Shown: positions 47,401 through 60,400, numbered from the stretch's first letter. The stretch is DNA of 64,000 nucleotides from Gloeophyllum trabeum ATCC 11539 (GCF_000344685.1 NW_006920422.1:704082-768081), one strand, 5' to 3'. Made by a program: numbers and translations. The notes: generated by a model from the sequence alone, not told the origin.

Positions 47401-47808
47401 GGCGTGCGTTGCTTTCACACAACTCTCTTGTGCGATTTAGCTTGAACCCTTGTTTCCAGGATGGTGACGTTTCTAGTATCGTTGTCCGGGCTCTGCTTCT
47501 CCGTAAACCCAGACGTCAGCGCAACAAGCACCGCGACACGCGTCCCCATCGGTGTGGCCTGGATATTCGTCTTGACACTGATTGCGTGGTTTCTGTATAC
47601 CGACTGGGAAGGCGGCAACCACCCTGCGCTTGCACGGCTGCTGGAGCGGGTAGGGGAGTTCAGACATAAATTGTTTAGCCACGTTTCTAAAAGGCGAGAT
47701 CAGTCGCCAGTGAACTTGACAAAGTTACGCCAGTTGTGTAGCCTCCAAAAGACACCCCTCACCAGTGGTACAGATGTAGGCAATGCTAGCGGATCTCAGA
47801 CAGTGTAG
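44493..47808 (+). CDS. WW-like multi-pass membrane protein, Agaricomycete-expanded family (copy B)
   Basis: A paralogue of copy A; function unknown. The ATG at 44493 gives a basic amphipathic start (NFIRKLFPRSLRRFLFALLS) parallel to copy A. A long Ser/Pro-rich disordered exon runs to about 45552. The half-WW motif (NVPEGWTACEHPEGALYFFH) is near 45725-45800. It is followed by KILTDADICDKEVFQTI, then CGYYFADTTRKTLFWLEE. After several introns comes the conserved RLLSPLLFYAPRMHLEQLEK, then IWVDQVIHYVLW. Membrane segments include MLTVDVSFLAIQSVDVG, AAQIAIYFSTVASVGSIILG and IGVAWIFVLTLIAWFLY. The stop is at 47806-47808. Region 46230-46760 contains the exons least clearly resolved. Transcription points away from copy A, so the pair is head to head. 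Confidence 0.75.
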
Positions 47809-49711
47809 TGTCCACTGTATCTATAGCCGTACAGAGGGGGAAGCGATGCCCATTGGGAGGCTCCTGAACGTTGCATTTCTTAGCAAGAGCAGAGCATGTA
47901 ATATAGCCCTTCACGTTGATCAAGGTGCATTATATGGCATGCCTAAGCTATCATAGGTGAACACGAAGGGATGCACATCTAATTTATCAACCCATCCATT
48001 CGAATGCAAGAGTCCTCGTGGAAATCCACCAGGTAAGTCACGTCCGAAAAGACAGGCGACAACGATCGCGGATACGACGCCCTCCATCGAGGCACGAAGG
48101 TCTCCAGTGAGACATGAACAGTAGTGGCTCAGCGAGACCACACAAACAACACCTCCGCGAGGCGTGAAACGGTAACAGCTGCCTCCGCGAGACACTGAGG
48201 GTATGAACGGATGGTCTCAGCGAGACACGAACAGTACGGGGTGGCCTCTGCAAGACACGGACCCTGACGAGTAGTGGGCGGTCACGACGACACGAACCCA
48301 ACGATGAACGAGCGGCCTCTGGAAGACACGGACCCAACAGTAGCGGATTGCCTCAACGAGATACCGACGAGTTCGGATGGGTCTCGAGGAGGCACCGACG
48401 ACGGTAACACAATGCTCTCCGAAGAGGCACGGCCCAACATCCCCGAAGGGACGGAAATATTCCAAAAATTTCCAGAACAGCCAAAGAGTAGTCTGAATCG
48501 AGTTACACGTCCGAGGACGTGCACCAACAATTGAACTCAAGGGCGCCCTTTCCATCCTCTCCATCCTGTCCTCCCCTCGTGCCGAAACCCCCCGAAAGTG
48601 CACCCGAACGGGCGGGTATGCCGCCTCGTTCAATAGTTCTGGTTATACAACAATCGTGATCGTTGATGACCGTGTAGATCGTCATGGTAGATCGGATCCT
48701 TTCGCCAGCGCCGGGGGGCCCCGGGCAGCTGGGTCGCTCAGGCCAGACCGCGGCGCATAGATGTGTGAAGTAAGAGCTCCGGAGCGAGCTTGTCTGCCAG
48801 TACGGATACGTGGCGTGTAATCGCGGCCGAATGTGTGGCGCATGCGTTATGCAGCAGCGTAGTGCTGTGTGCCTTGCGGCATGTACAGGTATGGTCGTGC
48901 AGTGGTCTGGCCTGGGGTGAGCTGGGCTCGTTCGACGTCGTGTAGACATGTCACGGTGGTACAGTGAGTACTCTTTGTACGCTTGGAGCGTCGCGCAAGT
49001 GGGCGCGGTAGTGCATCTTCCGAGGGGCTGACTGGGTCTTCAGCAGTCTAGTGTAGAGGAGTCGGGTAATGACGGGTCGTAGACAAGTCACCGCGGTAAG
49101 TAGGGCATCGAGAGAGACACCCTCCCTCCTGGAACACAGCCGAGATAAAGCTCCTTCATCTCGCCGTCCAGAAGAGCGCAAGGATCCGGAGACACTGGTC
49201 CATCTTGCGTTCCATAGAGGGCACCGCAAGCGGCCGATTGGGAGAGACGAGACAAAGAAGCGATGGACGGAGCACCCGATCCCCATGACGGTTTCAAATC
49301 GTAGACATCCTGTACCTTCGCTGCCGCAGCAGGTCTTCAGGCGAAAGAAAGTCCAAGACGATTTTCTGGTCCGTCGTTCAGCTGGTTACAGCCGGGTCCG
49401 GCTGGAACCGATCTAGGGGGATTAGCATACTCAGACCTTCCCGCTCGCGAATGCCCTCGACGCCGAAGCGAGAGGCGTACGGGGCGAGCCTGTCGGTTTT
49501 TGAGCTGCTCTGATGATGGTTGAAAAGAAGGAGGTGACAAAAGAAAAACCTCGTTATTATATGTCATCGGGTCCGATCGAATTCGGCATCGACTCGACGC
49601 CACGGCCCGAACAATTGCCTCTTTCGGCGGCGTTGTGTACGTGTGTAGGCGTTTACATTCTCTGGCAGATATCGCTGCTTGTTCTCAATCCAGTCTAAGG
49701 ACAATATTAAT
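47809..49711. other. Gene-poor spacer with minisatellite
   Basis: This 1.9 kb spacer contains the degenerate tandem array at about 48085-48400 and otherwise short overlapping frames (the longest is 148 codons on the minus strand, 48503-48949, with no family resemblance). The right end is the PIN4 promoter and leader. Confidence 0.45.
48085..48400. repeat. Degenerate minisatellite, ~30-38 bp units
   Basis: At least eight imperfect units each carry a core like CTC-x-GCGAGACACGAAC followed by an ACAGTA/ACGAGTA-type block. Unit length wanders between about 30 and 38 bases, and units differ at several positions. The array is not part of any gene I can support. Confidence 0.5.
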
Positions 49712-50349
49712 ATGGCAAAGAAGAATACCGGTACCGAGAAGAAAGGGAACGAAAAGAAATCGGGCGCGAACAAGGATGATTCATCGGACAAACAGTCGAA
49801 GGTCCGCACCTCCTGCAGCCTTGCACTGGCATGCAACCTAGCGTGTTCTGTGCCGAACTATCCCGCATACAGGGTAAGGGTGGTCTCAAACCCGCTACTG
49901 CGGTGAATGTAAGACATATTCTCTGCGAGAAGCACTCGAAAGCCACAGAGGCCTTGCAGAAGCTGCAGGTCAGTAGCTGCCTTCGTTTATGGTCGGTTGA
50001 TTCTCCAATCATAGGGACTCTGCGACTAGGAAGGGCAAAGATTTGATAAGGTTGCGCAGGAGTATTCAGAGGACAAAGCTAAAGGTAGCCCTTATCACGG
50101 TCATGCTTCGGGTCGCCGAGTCTAACAACTTGCAGCTGGTGGCAGCCTGGGCTGGATGACGCGCGGGTCAATGGTGGTACGTGCCTACTACCTGGATGAG
50201 ACCGAGTTCTCGTTGACATGCTCCCAAAGGGCCCCTTCCAAGATGCAGCATTTGCCCTCGAACCGTCCACCGTCGATAAACCCAAATTGTCACCTTTGGT
50301 TAAGACGAACTTTGGGTACCACATTATCATGGTTGAGGGCCGCCGATAA
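49712..50349 (+). CDS. PIN4: Parvulin-type peptidyl-prolyl isomerase (PIN4)
   Basis: This catalyses cis-trans isomerisation of peptidyl-prolyl bonds; human PIN4 acts in the nucleus (ribosome biogenesis) and mitochondria. Exons 49712-49801, 49873-49968, 50030-50084, 50136-50176 and 50230-50349 join to exactly 134 codons (133 aa), the usual length. A Lys-rich N-terminus (about 35 residues) precedes the rotamase domain: [20 protein letters not shown] with the first active-site His, then [20 protein letters not shown] and [18 protein letters not shown]. The end [14 protein letters not shown] holds the second active-site His. There is no WW domain, which separates it from PIN1. The phosphate-binding basic patch of PIN1 is also missing. 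Confidence 0.93.
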
Positions 50350-50446
50350 CGTGCCCAGGTGTATACCTCAGGAATAAGCAAATCAGGGCTAATGTAAGGG
50401 TCTGCTTGCTTGGTCGATGCCACGAGATATGTCTATTGCCAGCCTG

Positions 50447-52345
50447 CTATGATGCTCGCGGAGCCTGGAGTGCAGCAGCAGCGGCAGCTTTTCTCTGCTT
50501 CTTCCAAGCCATGAATTCCCTGAGCACAGCAACAACCAAGGGCACCGTAGCGGACGCGAATAACGGTGTATAGACAGCCAGTCGGTGCTCCGGCGGGAAA
50601 TACAGCAACGCCAGCATGCCAGGATTGAAGAATGCGCGCGACGCGAGTGTTAACGCGTCATTCGAATGGTCGAACGCCAGTTTTGGAGAAAGCGTTGCTG
50701 CATCAAACGCCTGGAGAATCAACTTTAGTTAGATTCCATCATAGCATGGACCGACGGGGACCAGAACTTCACCTGATCCAGCGCTCGCAGCGCACCTTCT
50801 ACGTCTTGTTTCACGTCCTTGCCTACGGGCATATTCTCGATTTGCTCCACTAGCTTGACGATGCTTTCAAGCGTCTGCTGGGCCTCCCGCACATTCTCGA
50901 CCGTGCGCCGGCGAAGCAGGGCGTCAATCTGCCAAGAGGATACCGAACAACCAGGTGAAGGTGCCTTGATACCTTTCGGGAGACGAGGCACCCCCAAGAG
51001 TGACGAGAGCTGATTCCGGAAGATGGGGACGATTTTGTTGAGTTGGCGAGCGGTCAAGTCGAAGTGATCTTGCATGTCAGCTGGAGGGTTGTAGATCGTG
51101 ACGCCTCCCCACTGGGGCAGGATGAACGAGTGAGAGGTCGTTAGGACCCCTGCGGAGTGATTTTTCAGCGCCGGCCAGCCGGAATATCAAACGACCTAGC
51201 ATACCTGCGCTGTCCAGGATATGCAAGGGTCTTCTGGAAGGAGAAGGGACGAATAGTAAAAGATGTAGCACGGGGTCATTCGTCACGCCAGATGCTAAAA
51301 AAATGTAAACGGGGAGGGAGCCTCCGTATCACCCACTGATACTCACATAACGTCCATTCGGCAGAATTGACGAAGACCGTCAGGTCTTCTGGCGTAAGGC
51401 CGTATACCTCACTGCCGTTTGCTGACACTACCGATGGCGAGAACGCGAGCGGAGCGTGGTACTGTACTTGCGACTCGATGGTGAAGTTGTGGAGAGATTC
51501 GAGACGTTTCAAGAGCGGGCGTATGTGCACTAAAGCAGGGTGTGGGACAGGCGAGCGAGGTACGGCTGCTTAACTTACAAGAGAGGGCCTTGCGGATTTC
51601 CCAGCTTAGCGCGGATTTCCCAGAGGCGGCGTCTTCGTTCAAGAGGGTGAATGCGATGCGATACCGGGAAGCGTATTTGGATACGACGTGTTCGCGCTCG
51701 TGTGTGTCGGCATATGGCGAAAGGAGGGCAGTTAACTTATCTGCCAGCGCCTTCGTGGCAGCTGGCGATATACGATAAGCACAGAGATGTGGCTGTCGAA
51801 ATGTTCTTACTCGAGTCACTCGTATCCCAGTGATGGAGGAGTATTCCATCCTCACTCAGTTCGTCGCCAGGTTCCCCGGTTAACTTCACGGAATAAGAAC
51901 CCGAGTCCGGACTAACAGGCACATCTTCTTTTCATCACTAGAATGGGAGGACCCTAAAATGTCTGAACATACCTTTGGAAGCGCGGACAGACACTGGACC
52001 TGACAATCGAGTCTGCAATAACTGCTCCAGCTTACTGCTGAGTGCATTCAAGTCGGTGTCATCGGCGTTTGAACTGAGATAAATATTCAAGGGGAACGAT
52101 ATCTATTCCAGTCTCAGTAACCGCGACTTCCCACAAATTTCTTGTATAACCTCTCTTTTCGCCTGTGCCAACACCTGGCTCGTAGGCAGAGAAAGCCGTT
52201 CGATGCTGGTCGTCTGCCACCACCCCGGCATGGCTAGCAAGACCACAACCCAGTACGCAGCTAATATGCATCGTCGGAGGAAAGACGACTCGAAGGAAAG
52301 TTCAGATGGGTCACGAAATCGTTTGCGAGGCTCCGAGTCTTCCAT
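50447..52345 (-). CDS. GPI17: GPI transamidase subunit PIG-S / GPI17
   Basis: This is a subunit of the endoplasmic reticulum complex that attaches glycosylphosphatidylinositol anchors to proteins. The ATG at 52345 leads to a charged N-terminus, then a membrane segment (CILAAYWVVVLLAMPGWW) running into the family motif WWQTTSIERLSLP. The luminal domain follows in several exons (LNIYLSSNADDTDLNALSSK, LTVFVNSAEWTL, then LPQWGGVTIYNPP). Exons at 50725-51075 give FDLTARQLNKIVPIFRNQLS and LLGVP. The C-terminal exon (50447-50722) has a second membrane segment (LFASATVPLVVAVLREFMAW) and a short basic cytosolic end, KKQRK. This two-membrane-segment layout is normal for PIG-S. The stop is TAG at 50449-50447. 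Middle intron borders are approximate. Confidence 0.9.
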
Positions 52346-52666
52346 AGTCCATTCGAGTTACCGTTGACCGAGACGAGGAGAGCTAGGCGGCGTGGGAAAG
52401 AGCATTCCCCTGGGAGGGAGTTCGTGCCACAACTTCCCTTTTCGTTCAGTACCTCCTTCTCCACAACCTCTGTCACTCTTTCCGACTTCTGCTACGCTCT
52501 TGGGAATACCTTGACGGCGTAGCAAGCTACAGCACTTGCTTATCTTCTGAAGCCTCCCTACAATTGGAATCTTCTTGTCGCCAATTACTCTGCTTATATT
52601 GTGGCTTAATCGACCTTTCGAAGATCAAAAACTCCATATTCTCGGACCTAGCTTGATTCCTGCGTA
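52346..52666. promoter_or_regulatory. Divergent promoter, PIG-S / SNT1-like
   Basis: 321 bases between opposed start codons. T-rich stretches near 52560-52640 are typical of fungal promoters. No specific factor site was recognised. Confidence 0.35.
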
Positions 52667-55600
52667 ATGAGTACTAACAATGGATGGAGATCCGTCTCCG
52701 GAACCTCTTATTTAGACGACGATGTAAGGGAATGTTGAACTCAACTCAAACTCACTCTCAAATCATTATCTGTAGAGGGCTTCGGCGTACCCCGAGCGCC
52801 AATTCACACAGGGTCAAAGTGGCCAACGGCGCAGTTCTAACTCATACTATCCGGGTGATGCTGGTGACTACCGTGCAGCCCCAATATACGGAGATGCCTA
52901 TCGTCCTCCTGTGCACGGTGACCAATGGAGACCTGAAAGAACTCCCCCGCCCCCTGGGCCAGATCGATATGTCCCTGACCAGTGGCGGCCAGCTGAGCCT
53001 TGGACTGCCTACCAAGACTCGGGCTGGCCGGCACGTCGAAGATCATCGGACACAATGGCTCAGACTATGGCTTCTCGGATGTTTGAACCTTCGGAATCTT
53101 GGAAGCAACACCATATAGATCGGCCACCCCGTTCTCAGTTGTAGGGCATTCTATACAACAAAATAGGTTGCGTCGCTAATCATCTTCACAGCCCGGAATC
53201 CAGCAGAGGATACACCGACAGGCGACCAGACCCATATGCAAGGGAGTTCTATGGATCTCCAAGTCGCGAGCCTGCTGGATATGATTATCCAGACCCGTTG
53301 CCGCCACCGCCCCCCTCTGATGATAGATATCGTGGCCATCCCGGCCCTCGTGATCCATATGGCTCACCACCTCGTCGCTATGATTCGTACAGACCGGGTC
53401 AAGACGATAGCTCGACTGGGGCTGGAGGTTCTCGTCCTGCAGAACCTCGCGCGTATCCTTCAATGGACAGTCCAGTGGGGGGCTTTCGCAGGGATTCTCG
53501 TCTGTCGACCTATAACCGTCGACCCTCTCCGCAGTATGGGGACTACGTCGAACGTCGCAGCCCAGTCCGCGAAAGGTCAGTAAGCGGACCCTCACGAGCT
53601 CCGCCACCTTCTCCGTCGGGTATCCTCCGGAAACCTAGACTGCGCACCTCGGATGGTGGTATGCGCCCACCCCCCGTCATGGAGTCACATGCACATACCC
53701 CCCCTCCTCGTAGAGCCTCAAGAGGATCCATGGATTCGACAGCTTCTTCGGGCAGAAAAAGAATGAGGTCGAGATCGTCGTCCATCTCGTCAGAAGCTCG
53801 GAGAGCGTCTCGAGGAAAGGTAGACCAAGAAGATCTATCCCTAATGGCACGTCCCATGGCTCGAGATGACACTCGTCCACGGCCGCTCGATTTGCCTGCT
53901 AAACCTATTACGGCTCTTTCAGGCACACAAGGCTCACCTTCGAAGAAACGCGACACGGGAAGTACGGTCAATTTAACGAATCCGGTAGTAAGACGTCCCA
54001 GTCCTCCGATAGCATCTGCTCCGAAAGTCTCAGGCCTCTCCTCTGCGCCATCTCCCCTGACACAAATGAAAGGTAATCCGCGTTCTCAGGTAGAAGTCCT
54101 GTTGAGACTAACAATTGCATAGACATGGCGGGTCCCTTTTCACAAGACTGTTATCGTCAGAATGGAATCCCTTCTGAGCCTAGGATCGCCCCGCATAGCC
54201 CGCCGAAACTCGACGGAAAGGTTCCTACACCATCTCAAGGCCAACAGGTCTTCACAGCACCCGGCGTGCTGGAAGAACCACGTATATCCCAAAATGACGT
54301 AGGTACAGTCTTAGATCGGAGGACTGTCCCCGAGGCAAATGGAGACGTAGGTAGTCCGATGGCCGTGGAATCTCCTAGCCCTTCAAGTCAACCTGTAGGC
54401 GCTGGAAATGCTGTGAACACCTCTGATAACCTTGGAGCGACCTCTGGATCGCCTCTCGCTGTCGAGAGAGTACCTTTACAAGGCGTAGATCGACAATCTT
54501 CTGGAGCAGTCTCTCTTGAAAGTTATTTGAAAGGTTCCGAAACAATCGCAGGACCATCTGGACCGGAGGCAAAGACTCTGAAGGGTGCACTATGTCGAGC
54601 TATTCAGGCGAGACGCGAGCATGACCGACAGACACGAGAAGATCGTGTGGAGCCTGTTCTGCACTCGAACTTCCTCATTGCTCCGCGGAAGGCTCCGCCA
54701 TACAAGTGCTCCCCACAGGGAGTGATCAATGAGATTGCTGAGGGACCACTCAGGCGGGCCAGACTTGCTCGACACCAAGAACTTCGGAAAGGTTTCATCT
54801 CGATCTTCGCAGACCGCCATGCGAAGATTCTTCAGCATCAGCAGGAGCTCCGGGAGACGTATTTGAGACTGCACGAGGAATGGAAGGCCAAGTGCGCGGA
54901 CTTGGATAGAGATAAGGCTAAGCCTCCGGCACCTGGAGAGGGTCCCTCTACTTCTGGCCGGACGACTCGTCGATCAGCTGCTACTATGGGCGATGCTGTT
55001 CGATCGGATCTGGAGATGGAACAAATCATCGCTAGCTTAGGGAATGAAGACCTGACAGATGCTACCTCCTTAGCGGCGCGTAACGCCGCCAAGATACCGG
55101 ATATGATCTCTGTCGTGAAGGGTCGAGCAGACTATGTCTTCGACGACACCAACAACCGCGTTCTCGATCCTCCGAAGTTCTATTCCTCGAGGACTGGATT
55201 CTACGACTGGACTGAAGAGGAGACACAGACCTTCTTTGAGCAATTCGCTGCTCACCCCAAGCAGTTTGGTATAATCGCGGAGTTCCTACCTCACAAGACG
55301 ACCGCTCAATGCATCGCTTACTACTACTTGCATAAGAAGAGCCAATTCGACTGGCGCAAGGTGATCACGATGTTTGGTCCAAAAAGGGGGAGGCGTGGTG
55401 GCAAGCGGGCTACGGATAAGCAGAAAGGCAATGCTCTGCTCACGGATATCCGCAGGCATGATGCAGAGGTCTCGGGGGATGTCAACGGATCTGGCACTCG
55501 GGGCCGAAGGGGAGCCGCGCAGAGCGGGAGGACTGTCGCATCTCGGCTCGGATTAGATGACACACCCACACCTAATTCCACTCCAGACCCAGAGACGACC

Positions 55601-56803
55601 AGCGGGAGACCTCGCCGTAACAGGACAACGCGTTACCCGGTTAATCCGGATGCGGATGACGACGGTACAGTCAGTCTCAGTCCCCCAGGTTTCGATGGCT
55701 GAATATGTTCACTCATATGTTCGTTATAGGATAGTGAGTCCAAGGACAGAAGGAGGGGGCGAAGGACTCGGAAGCCGAGGGTCTTGAAAGACGGGTCCGA
55801 AGAAGCTCTGGAAACCAAGTTCATTGATCAAACTGAGTCTACTGCTCGACGCAAGACAGCAACAAGCCATGCCAATTGGACAGAGAATGATAAAAGTAGC
55901 TCAGACTGCTCGTCGCACGCAGCACGCTTACTGACGCAGCGTCTACAGTTCTGTTCTTGCGATTGCTGAGTCAATACGGTGATGATTTCAAGCGAATTGC
56001 TGCTTCTATGCCACATAAGGTGCGTTCAACTGGTGTACGAATATAGCTTCCTCCTGACCTGTTAGCAGACTACGATCCAAGTGACCAATTTCTATAAGAA
56101 CAACTTGAACTCGCTGCGTCTTGATCAAGTAGCGGCGGGCGCCCCGAAGCGGTCACCGACACCACATAGCGCATCTGACAATTGGCAGGACGTTCACCGC
56201 CCCTACCCACCATCGAATGACATGTCTCCTTCCCGTTATGATAGTGCTCTCCCTGAAAGACCAGACGGACCATCTGAAGAGCCGGAGCCGGAAGCCTCTC
56301 AGCAACCTAGGCAACCTACCCCTCCTCCCCCGCCTGCTTCTGGCCAGCAGCAAGTTATAGACTTTCGGAATGGCGTAATAATTGACCAGCGATCAACATG
56401 GTTCAGTGCTGGCTCAAATGGCGCTGGTCCTCAACCACCTGCTGGGCCACTAGACCCCGCCGGCCATTTTACCGGGACTGTCGATCTCGGGCTACGCATG
56501 TATCAAGGCATCCAGCCTCAGATCCAGTATCGTCCTATGGGCGGACCTCTGCCCAGCTTAGGTGCTGTTCTTCCTGGCCAGGGTCTCCAGTATGGCTTCA
56601 CGCCGGAATATAATACCTATGGTCGTCTGCCCTATCATCGCTCGATGCCGCTTGGAGCCGCTGATCCGCGACATCCACCGCTACCAACACGCCAAGATGA
56701 ACGACCCTATTCCGGACATCCGCAGAATTCTCCTACCTACAATACCTTCACGCCCGATCAGTATGCCGGTCAACCCGGTCAGCCTCACTGGCCAGCGAGC
56801 TAG
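52667..56803 (+). CDS. SNT1-like double-SANT corepressor (Set3 complex / NCoR family)
   Basis: This is a likely scaffold of a histone deacetylase complex like yeast Set3C, whose SNT1 is the NCoR/SMRT relative. The ATG at 52667 begins STNNGWRSV; exon 1 ends DDD at a gtaagg donor. The long N-terminus is Arg/Pro/Tyr/Ser-rich and disordered. A conserved helical region encoded at about 54690-54870 (SNFLIAPRKAPPYKC, ELRKGFISIFADRHAKILQH) resembles the deacetylase-interaction segment of this family. SANT 1 lies near 55200-55370 (YDWTEEETQTFFEQFAAHPK, CIAYYYLHKK). SANT 2, joined across introns near 55870-56110, reads NWTEND, SQYGDDFKRIAASMPHK and TTIQVTNFYKNNL. A Pro/Gln/Gly-rich tail follows. Arg/Ser repeats in the N-terminus suggest phosphorylation, but this is only inference. 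Confidence 0.85.
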
Positions 56804-57430
56804 TACAGGTCATTGATCCGGAGGTAACGCCCAGAGATCTCTTAATATTGCTCTGTCATTTCTGTGTCCGTAGCCGCTCTGGGTACCGCTGACGTCTAAT
56901 GTGTTTTTTTCTCTGCTGTTATCACATAATTGGTTCCACTAGGCTAAGTATATCGAGTTCATCCTTGGTTCATCCCGCCCAACTTCAAAGTTCGGCATAT
57001 TCCGGAGGGTATCGGTCCCACCTCAGCAGTGTCTCCGGTTTATCACAAATCGATCGAAAGATGTTTGATGTCTGTCGCTCGAGAGGATCGAGAGAGCACG
57101 CTCATCACCCGCTCAAGACGTAGGTCCCTTTGACAGCGTAAGATCGGTAATCACAGGCTGAGTCGAGGGAACGCACGAGAGCTAACTACAGTATGTGAGT
57201 GTCCTATCCAAGGATGAAGGTGCGTGGGGCTATACCACTCACGCCGATAAATCCGTCAGAATTGCGTGAGATATGTCTGGCGCACTGTTTGTGTCCTCGC
57301 CTGGACTACTACATGCGGGCGAATCCCAGCGGCCTCCAACCATACGATGACGCATATGCTGCAATAAGCCAGTCATACAGACCTATAAATTCTCTGCATG
57401 ACATGCTGGTCGTTAACGTCGCATCCTTGA
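56804..57430. other. Intergenic 5' of NRPS-like gene
   Basis: About 630 bases with the SNT1-like 3' end and the NRPS-like promoter. A 102-codon frame at 57199-57507 overlaps the true start in another frame and is a shadow. No other feature was seen. Confidence 0.45.
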
Positions 57431-60400
57431 ATGGTGTCTTTCATGGTTCCAACCAAGTGGACCCTCGTGCCCTGCGACGGTTCCGTCACCCTTGCAGAAC
57501 TCGTTGACTATCGTCTCGAGCAGAATTACGATCACACGTACGCAGTCTTTCCTTCCGACGGTCCTACTGCAGAACCTGTAGAGATCACGTTCTTGGAATG
57601 GGGCCGGGCGATCCACCGGATGGCTCATATCGTCCGTCCTGAGCCAGCGTCCGGAGCGCGGGAGGTCGTTGCCTTGATGATGAATACCGACACCCTGATG
57701 TATACCACGACAATGATGGCTGTGGTGAGGGCGGGACTAATAGTGCGTTGTGATTATCTTCAACCCGATGTTAATATACATTACAGGACATCTGTTCTCT
57801 TGATGTAGCCGTATCCAATGTCTATACGCAATCCCCCGGCTACAGTGGCGCACTTGCTTCAGAAGACGTCCTGTCATCGTCTGATTACAACGTCCAGTTC
57901 ACTCGGCTCGATCGTCGCCGGGGTCCAAGCTGAACTTGCGTCCGTAGATTACCAGCTGCAGGTCAAGGAGTTACCGTCTCTCTTTGATGCGTTCCCCTAT
58001 CTTGGTCATGAGAAAAGCAGCGATCCATCTATTCCCTACCCGCGTTTGAACCATAGCAAGATGGACGACATCGTCACATATCTGCATTCTTCCGGCTCTA
58101 CTGGACTCCCCAAGTCCATTCCTCATACAAACAAAACTGTCCTGGGCTGGTTCGGTGGAAGTAAGCACTAGGACCTTTTACTCCGGCACGGCTACAATAA
58201 CTCACTCCTCGGCATGTTTTCAGCCGTAGCCCTTGATATGTTCCGCTATCCCAGGCATCTGAAGTTTGGCGTGCCGCATCTCCCGACGTTTCACGTCTTA
58301 GGTGCCGCCTTCCAAGTTTGGTATCCCTTGCTAGCCGGGACAACTGTAGCTTTCTTCACCCCCACATATCCGGATCCTCCACCTATCCCGAACCTTGGCA
58401 ATATACTAGAAGCTGTGAAGCGATCTAAAGTCAACGCCTTGACCTCTGTGCCCACTTTCCTGGAGGTGCGAAGCAGTTGGTTGCCGTCATATTGTCGCAT
58501 CAGATCCTGACGGCTTGGATACAGTTATGGTCGCAATCCGATGACGCCGTCGCTTTTCTGGCATCTATGGAGATCGTGGTAGGTCGCTCCGAATAACTAT
58601 GTCGTAAAGCCGAGTGCTGAGGCCACATGAGTAGCTCTTCGGCGGAGGTCCCTTGTCTCGACACGTTGGAGACAAACTCGCCTCGAAAGGTGTTAACTTA
58701 CACTCTGGCTATGGCGGGACTGAATTCCCATGTCCTACATACATGACACCCCCTCCTGGAATGGCAGAGCCCACAGACTGGGAGTATCTCCCCTTTGATT
58801 CGAAAGTGCCGACACGGATGGTTGCGCAAGGTGACGGGATGTACGAGCTTCAGATTTTGGTAAGTACATCCTGAATGAACCTGGTAACGGACTAAGGGGT
58901 ACTCGGCGACCTAGGATAGTGACTCTCACCCTCTGCTGATCAAAAATATGCCGGATGTCCCTGGTTATGCCACATCTGACCTCTTCGAGAAGCACCCAAC
59001 GAGGGAAGGTCTGTGGAAAATGTATGCTGCCACAGCTTCTACGACTGTCGACGGGTTGGCAATCCTGACGGCTGCATACAGTGTAGGACGAGCTGACGAT
59101 TTGGTTATTCTCGCTTCAGGTCAGCATATATCTGCATGGTATGTCGAAGCTCAAGATGCCTTTTCTAATTCAGCATTTGATAGGGGAAAAGATCGTGCCT
59201 GGCCCCATCGAAAGCAAGATCTTAACCTCACCCCTCGTTTCCGGCGTCATACTATTCGGTCGCGGTCATAACCAAGCCGGGATCCTCGTAGAACCAAGAC
59301 TGGAATATGTCGTCAACCCATTGGACGACGTCGCTTCGGCTGAATTTCGCAACATGCTTTGGTAGGTCACCTGAGTTTTCCGGTAAAGCAGGTTGCTTAT
59401 GTATCTATCAGGGCTATTGTGGAAGAAGCAAACAAGGAGGCTCCGGCATATAGCCGAATATTCAAGGAGATGATCTTAGTCACTGCCCAAGACAAGCCTA
59501 TGCGGCGTGCAGCCAAAGGTACGGTCATCAGGAAGGCCACTCTGGCAGATTATGCGAAAGAGATCGATGATCTGTGGGTCGTCGTTCCATCGTCCCTAAA
59601 GAGCGTATGCTGACGTATTGTGTAGGTATGCGAGATTGGAGTCAAGTGAAGGTGACAGCGTTCAACTTCCGAAGAGTTGGAATGAGGCCGATCTTCAGGA
59701 GTGGCTTATGGCCCAAGCAGAGGGCCTCAGTGGACGCAGTCAGCACAGGGAGCCGGATCCTGACGTCGATCTATTTTCCCAAGGATTTGACAGGTATGTT
59801 TTGTCAGGCTCCGCAATTCTGATACAAGGTGCTACTAGTCATGGTTAGCCTAAGCGCAACTTTTCTACGGAACCGTATCACGGAAGCGCTGCGCTCGTCG
59901 GAGAATTCGACGATGAAAACCGCTGCCATGTCTGTACCGCAAGACTTCGTCTTCGCCAACAACACTATCCGGTCATTAGTGCTGGCTATCCGAAATCTGC
60001 TAATCCCTCAGGCAATTGATCACGCACACCAGTCCCATGCTACCATTATGGATGACTTGGTCAAAAAGTATACCACAAGCATGGTGAAGCCGGAGCGGCA
60101 AGATACACCTCCCCTTCCGCCGAAAGCGACCGTACTTGTCACCGGCACAACTGGGGGTCTAGGGTCCTACATTCTCTGGATGCTGCTCGAGGATGATCAA
60201 GTGGAGCGGGTGTACGCATTTAATAGGAAATCTACCAAGACGGCTCTGGCTGCACGACAGAACGCATCCTTTAAAGAGCGAGGTTTGCCCACTAGTTTGT
60301 TGACGTCTTCGAAGCTCTTCTTGGTGGAGGGCGAGGATGCTGAGGATGGATTGGGGCTCTCTAATTCTTTGTACGAAGAGGTCTGTCTTCTTGACGGGAC

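Noticed and set aside
48503..48949. 148-codon minus-strand open frame
   Set aside because: Composition is His/Arg/Pro-rich as expected for an antisense frame of GC-rich DNA, with no domain.
57199..57430. Start of the NRPS-like gene at 57199
   Set aside because: That frame does not lead into the adenylation domain; the ATG at 57431 does.
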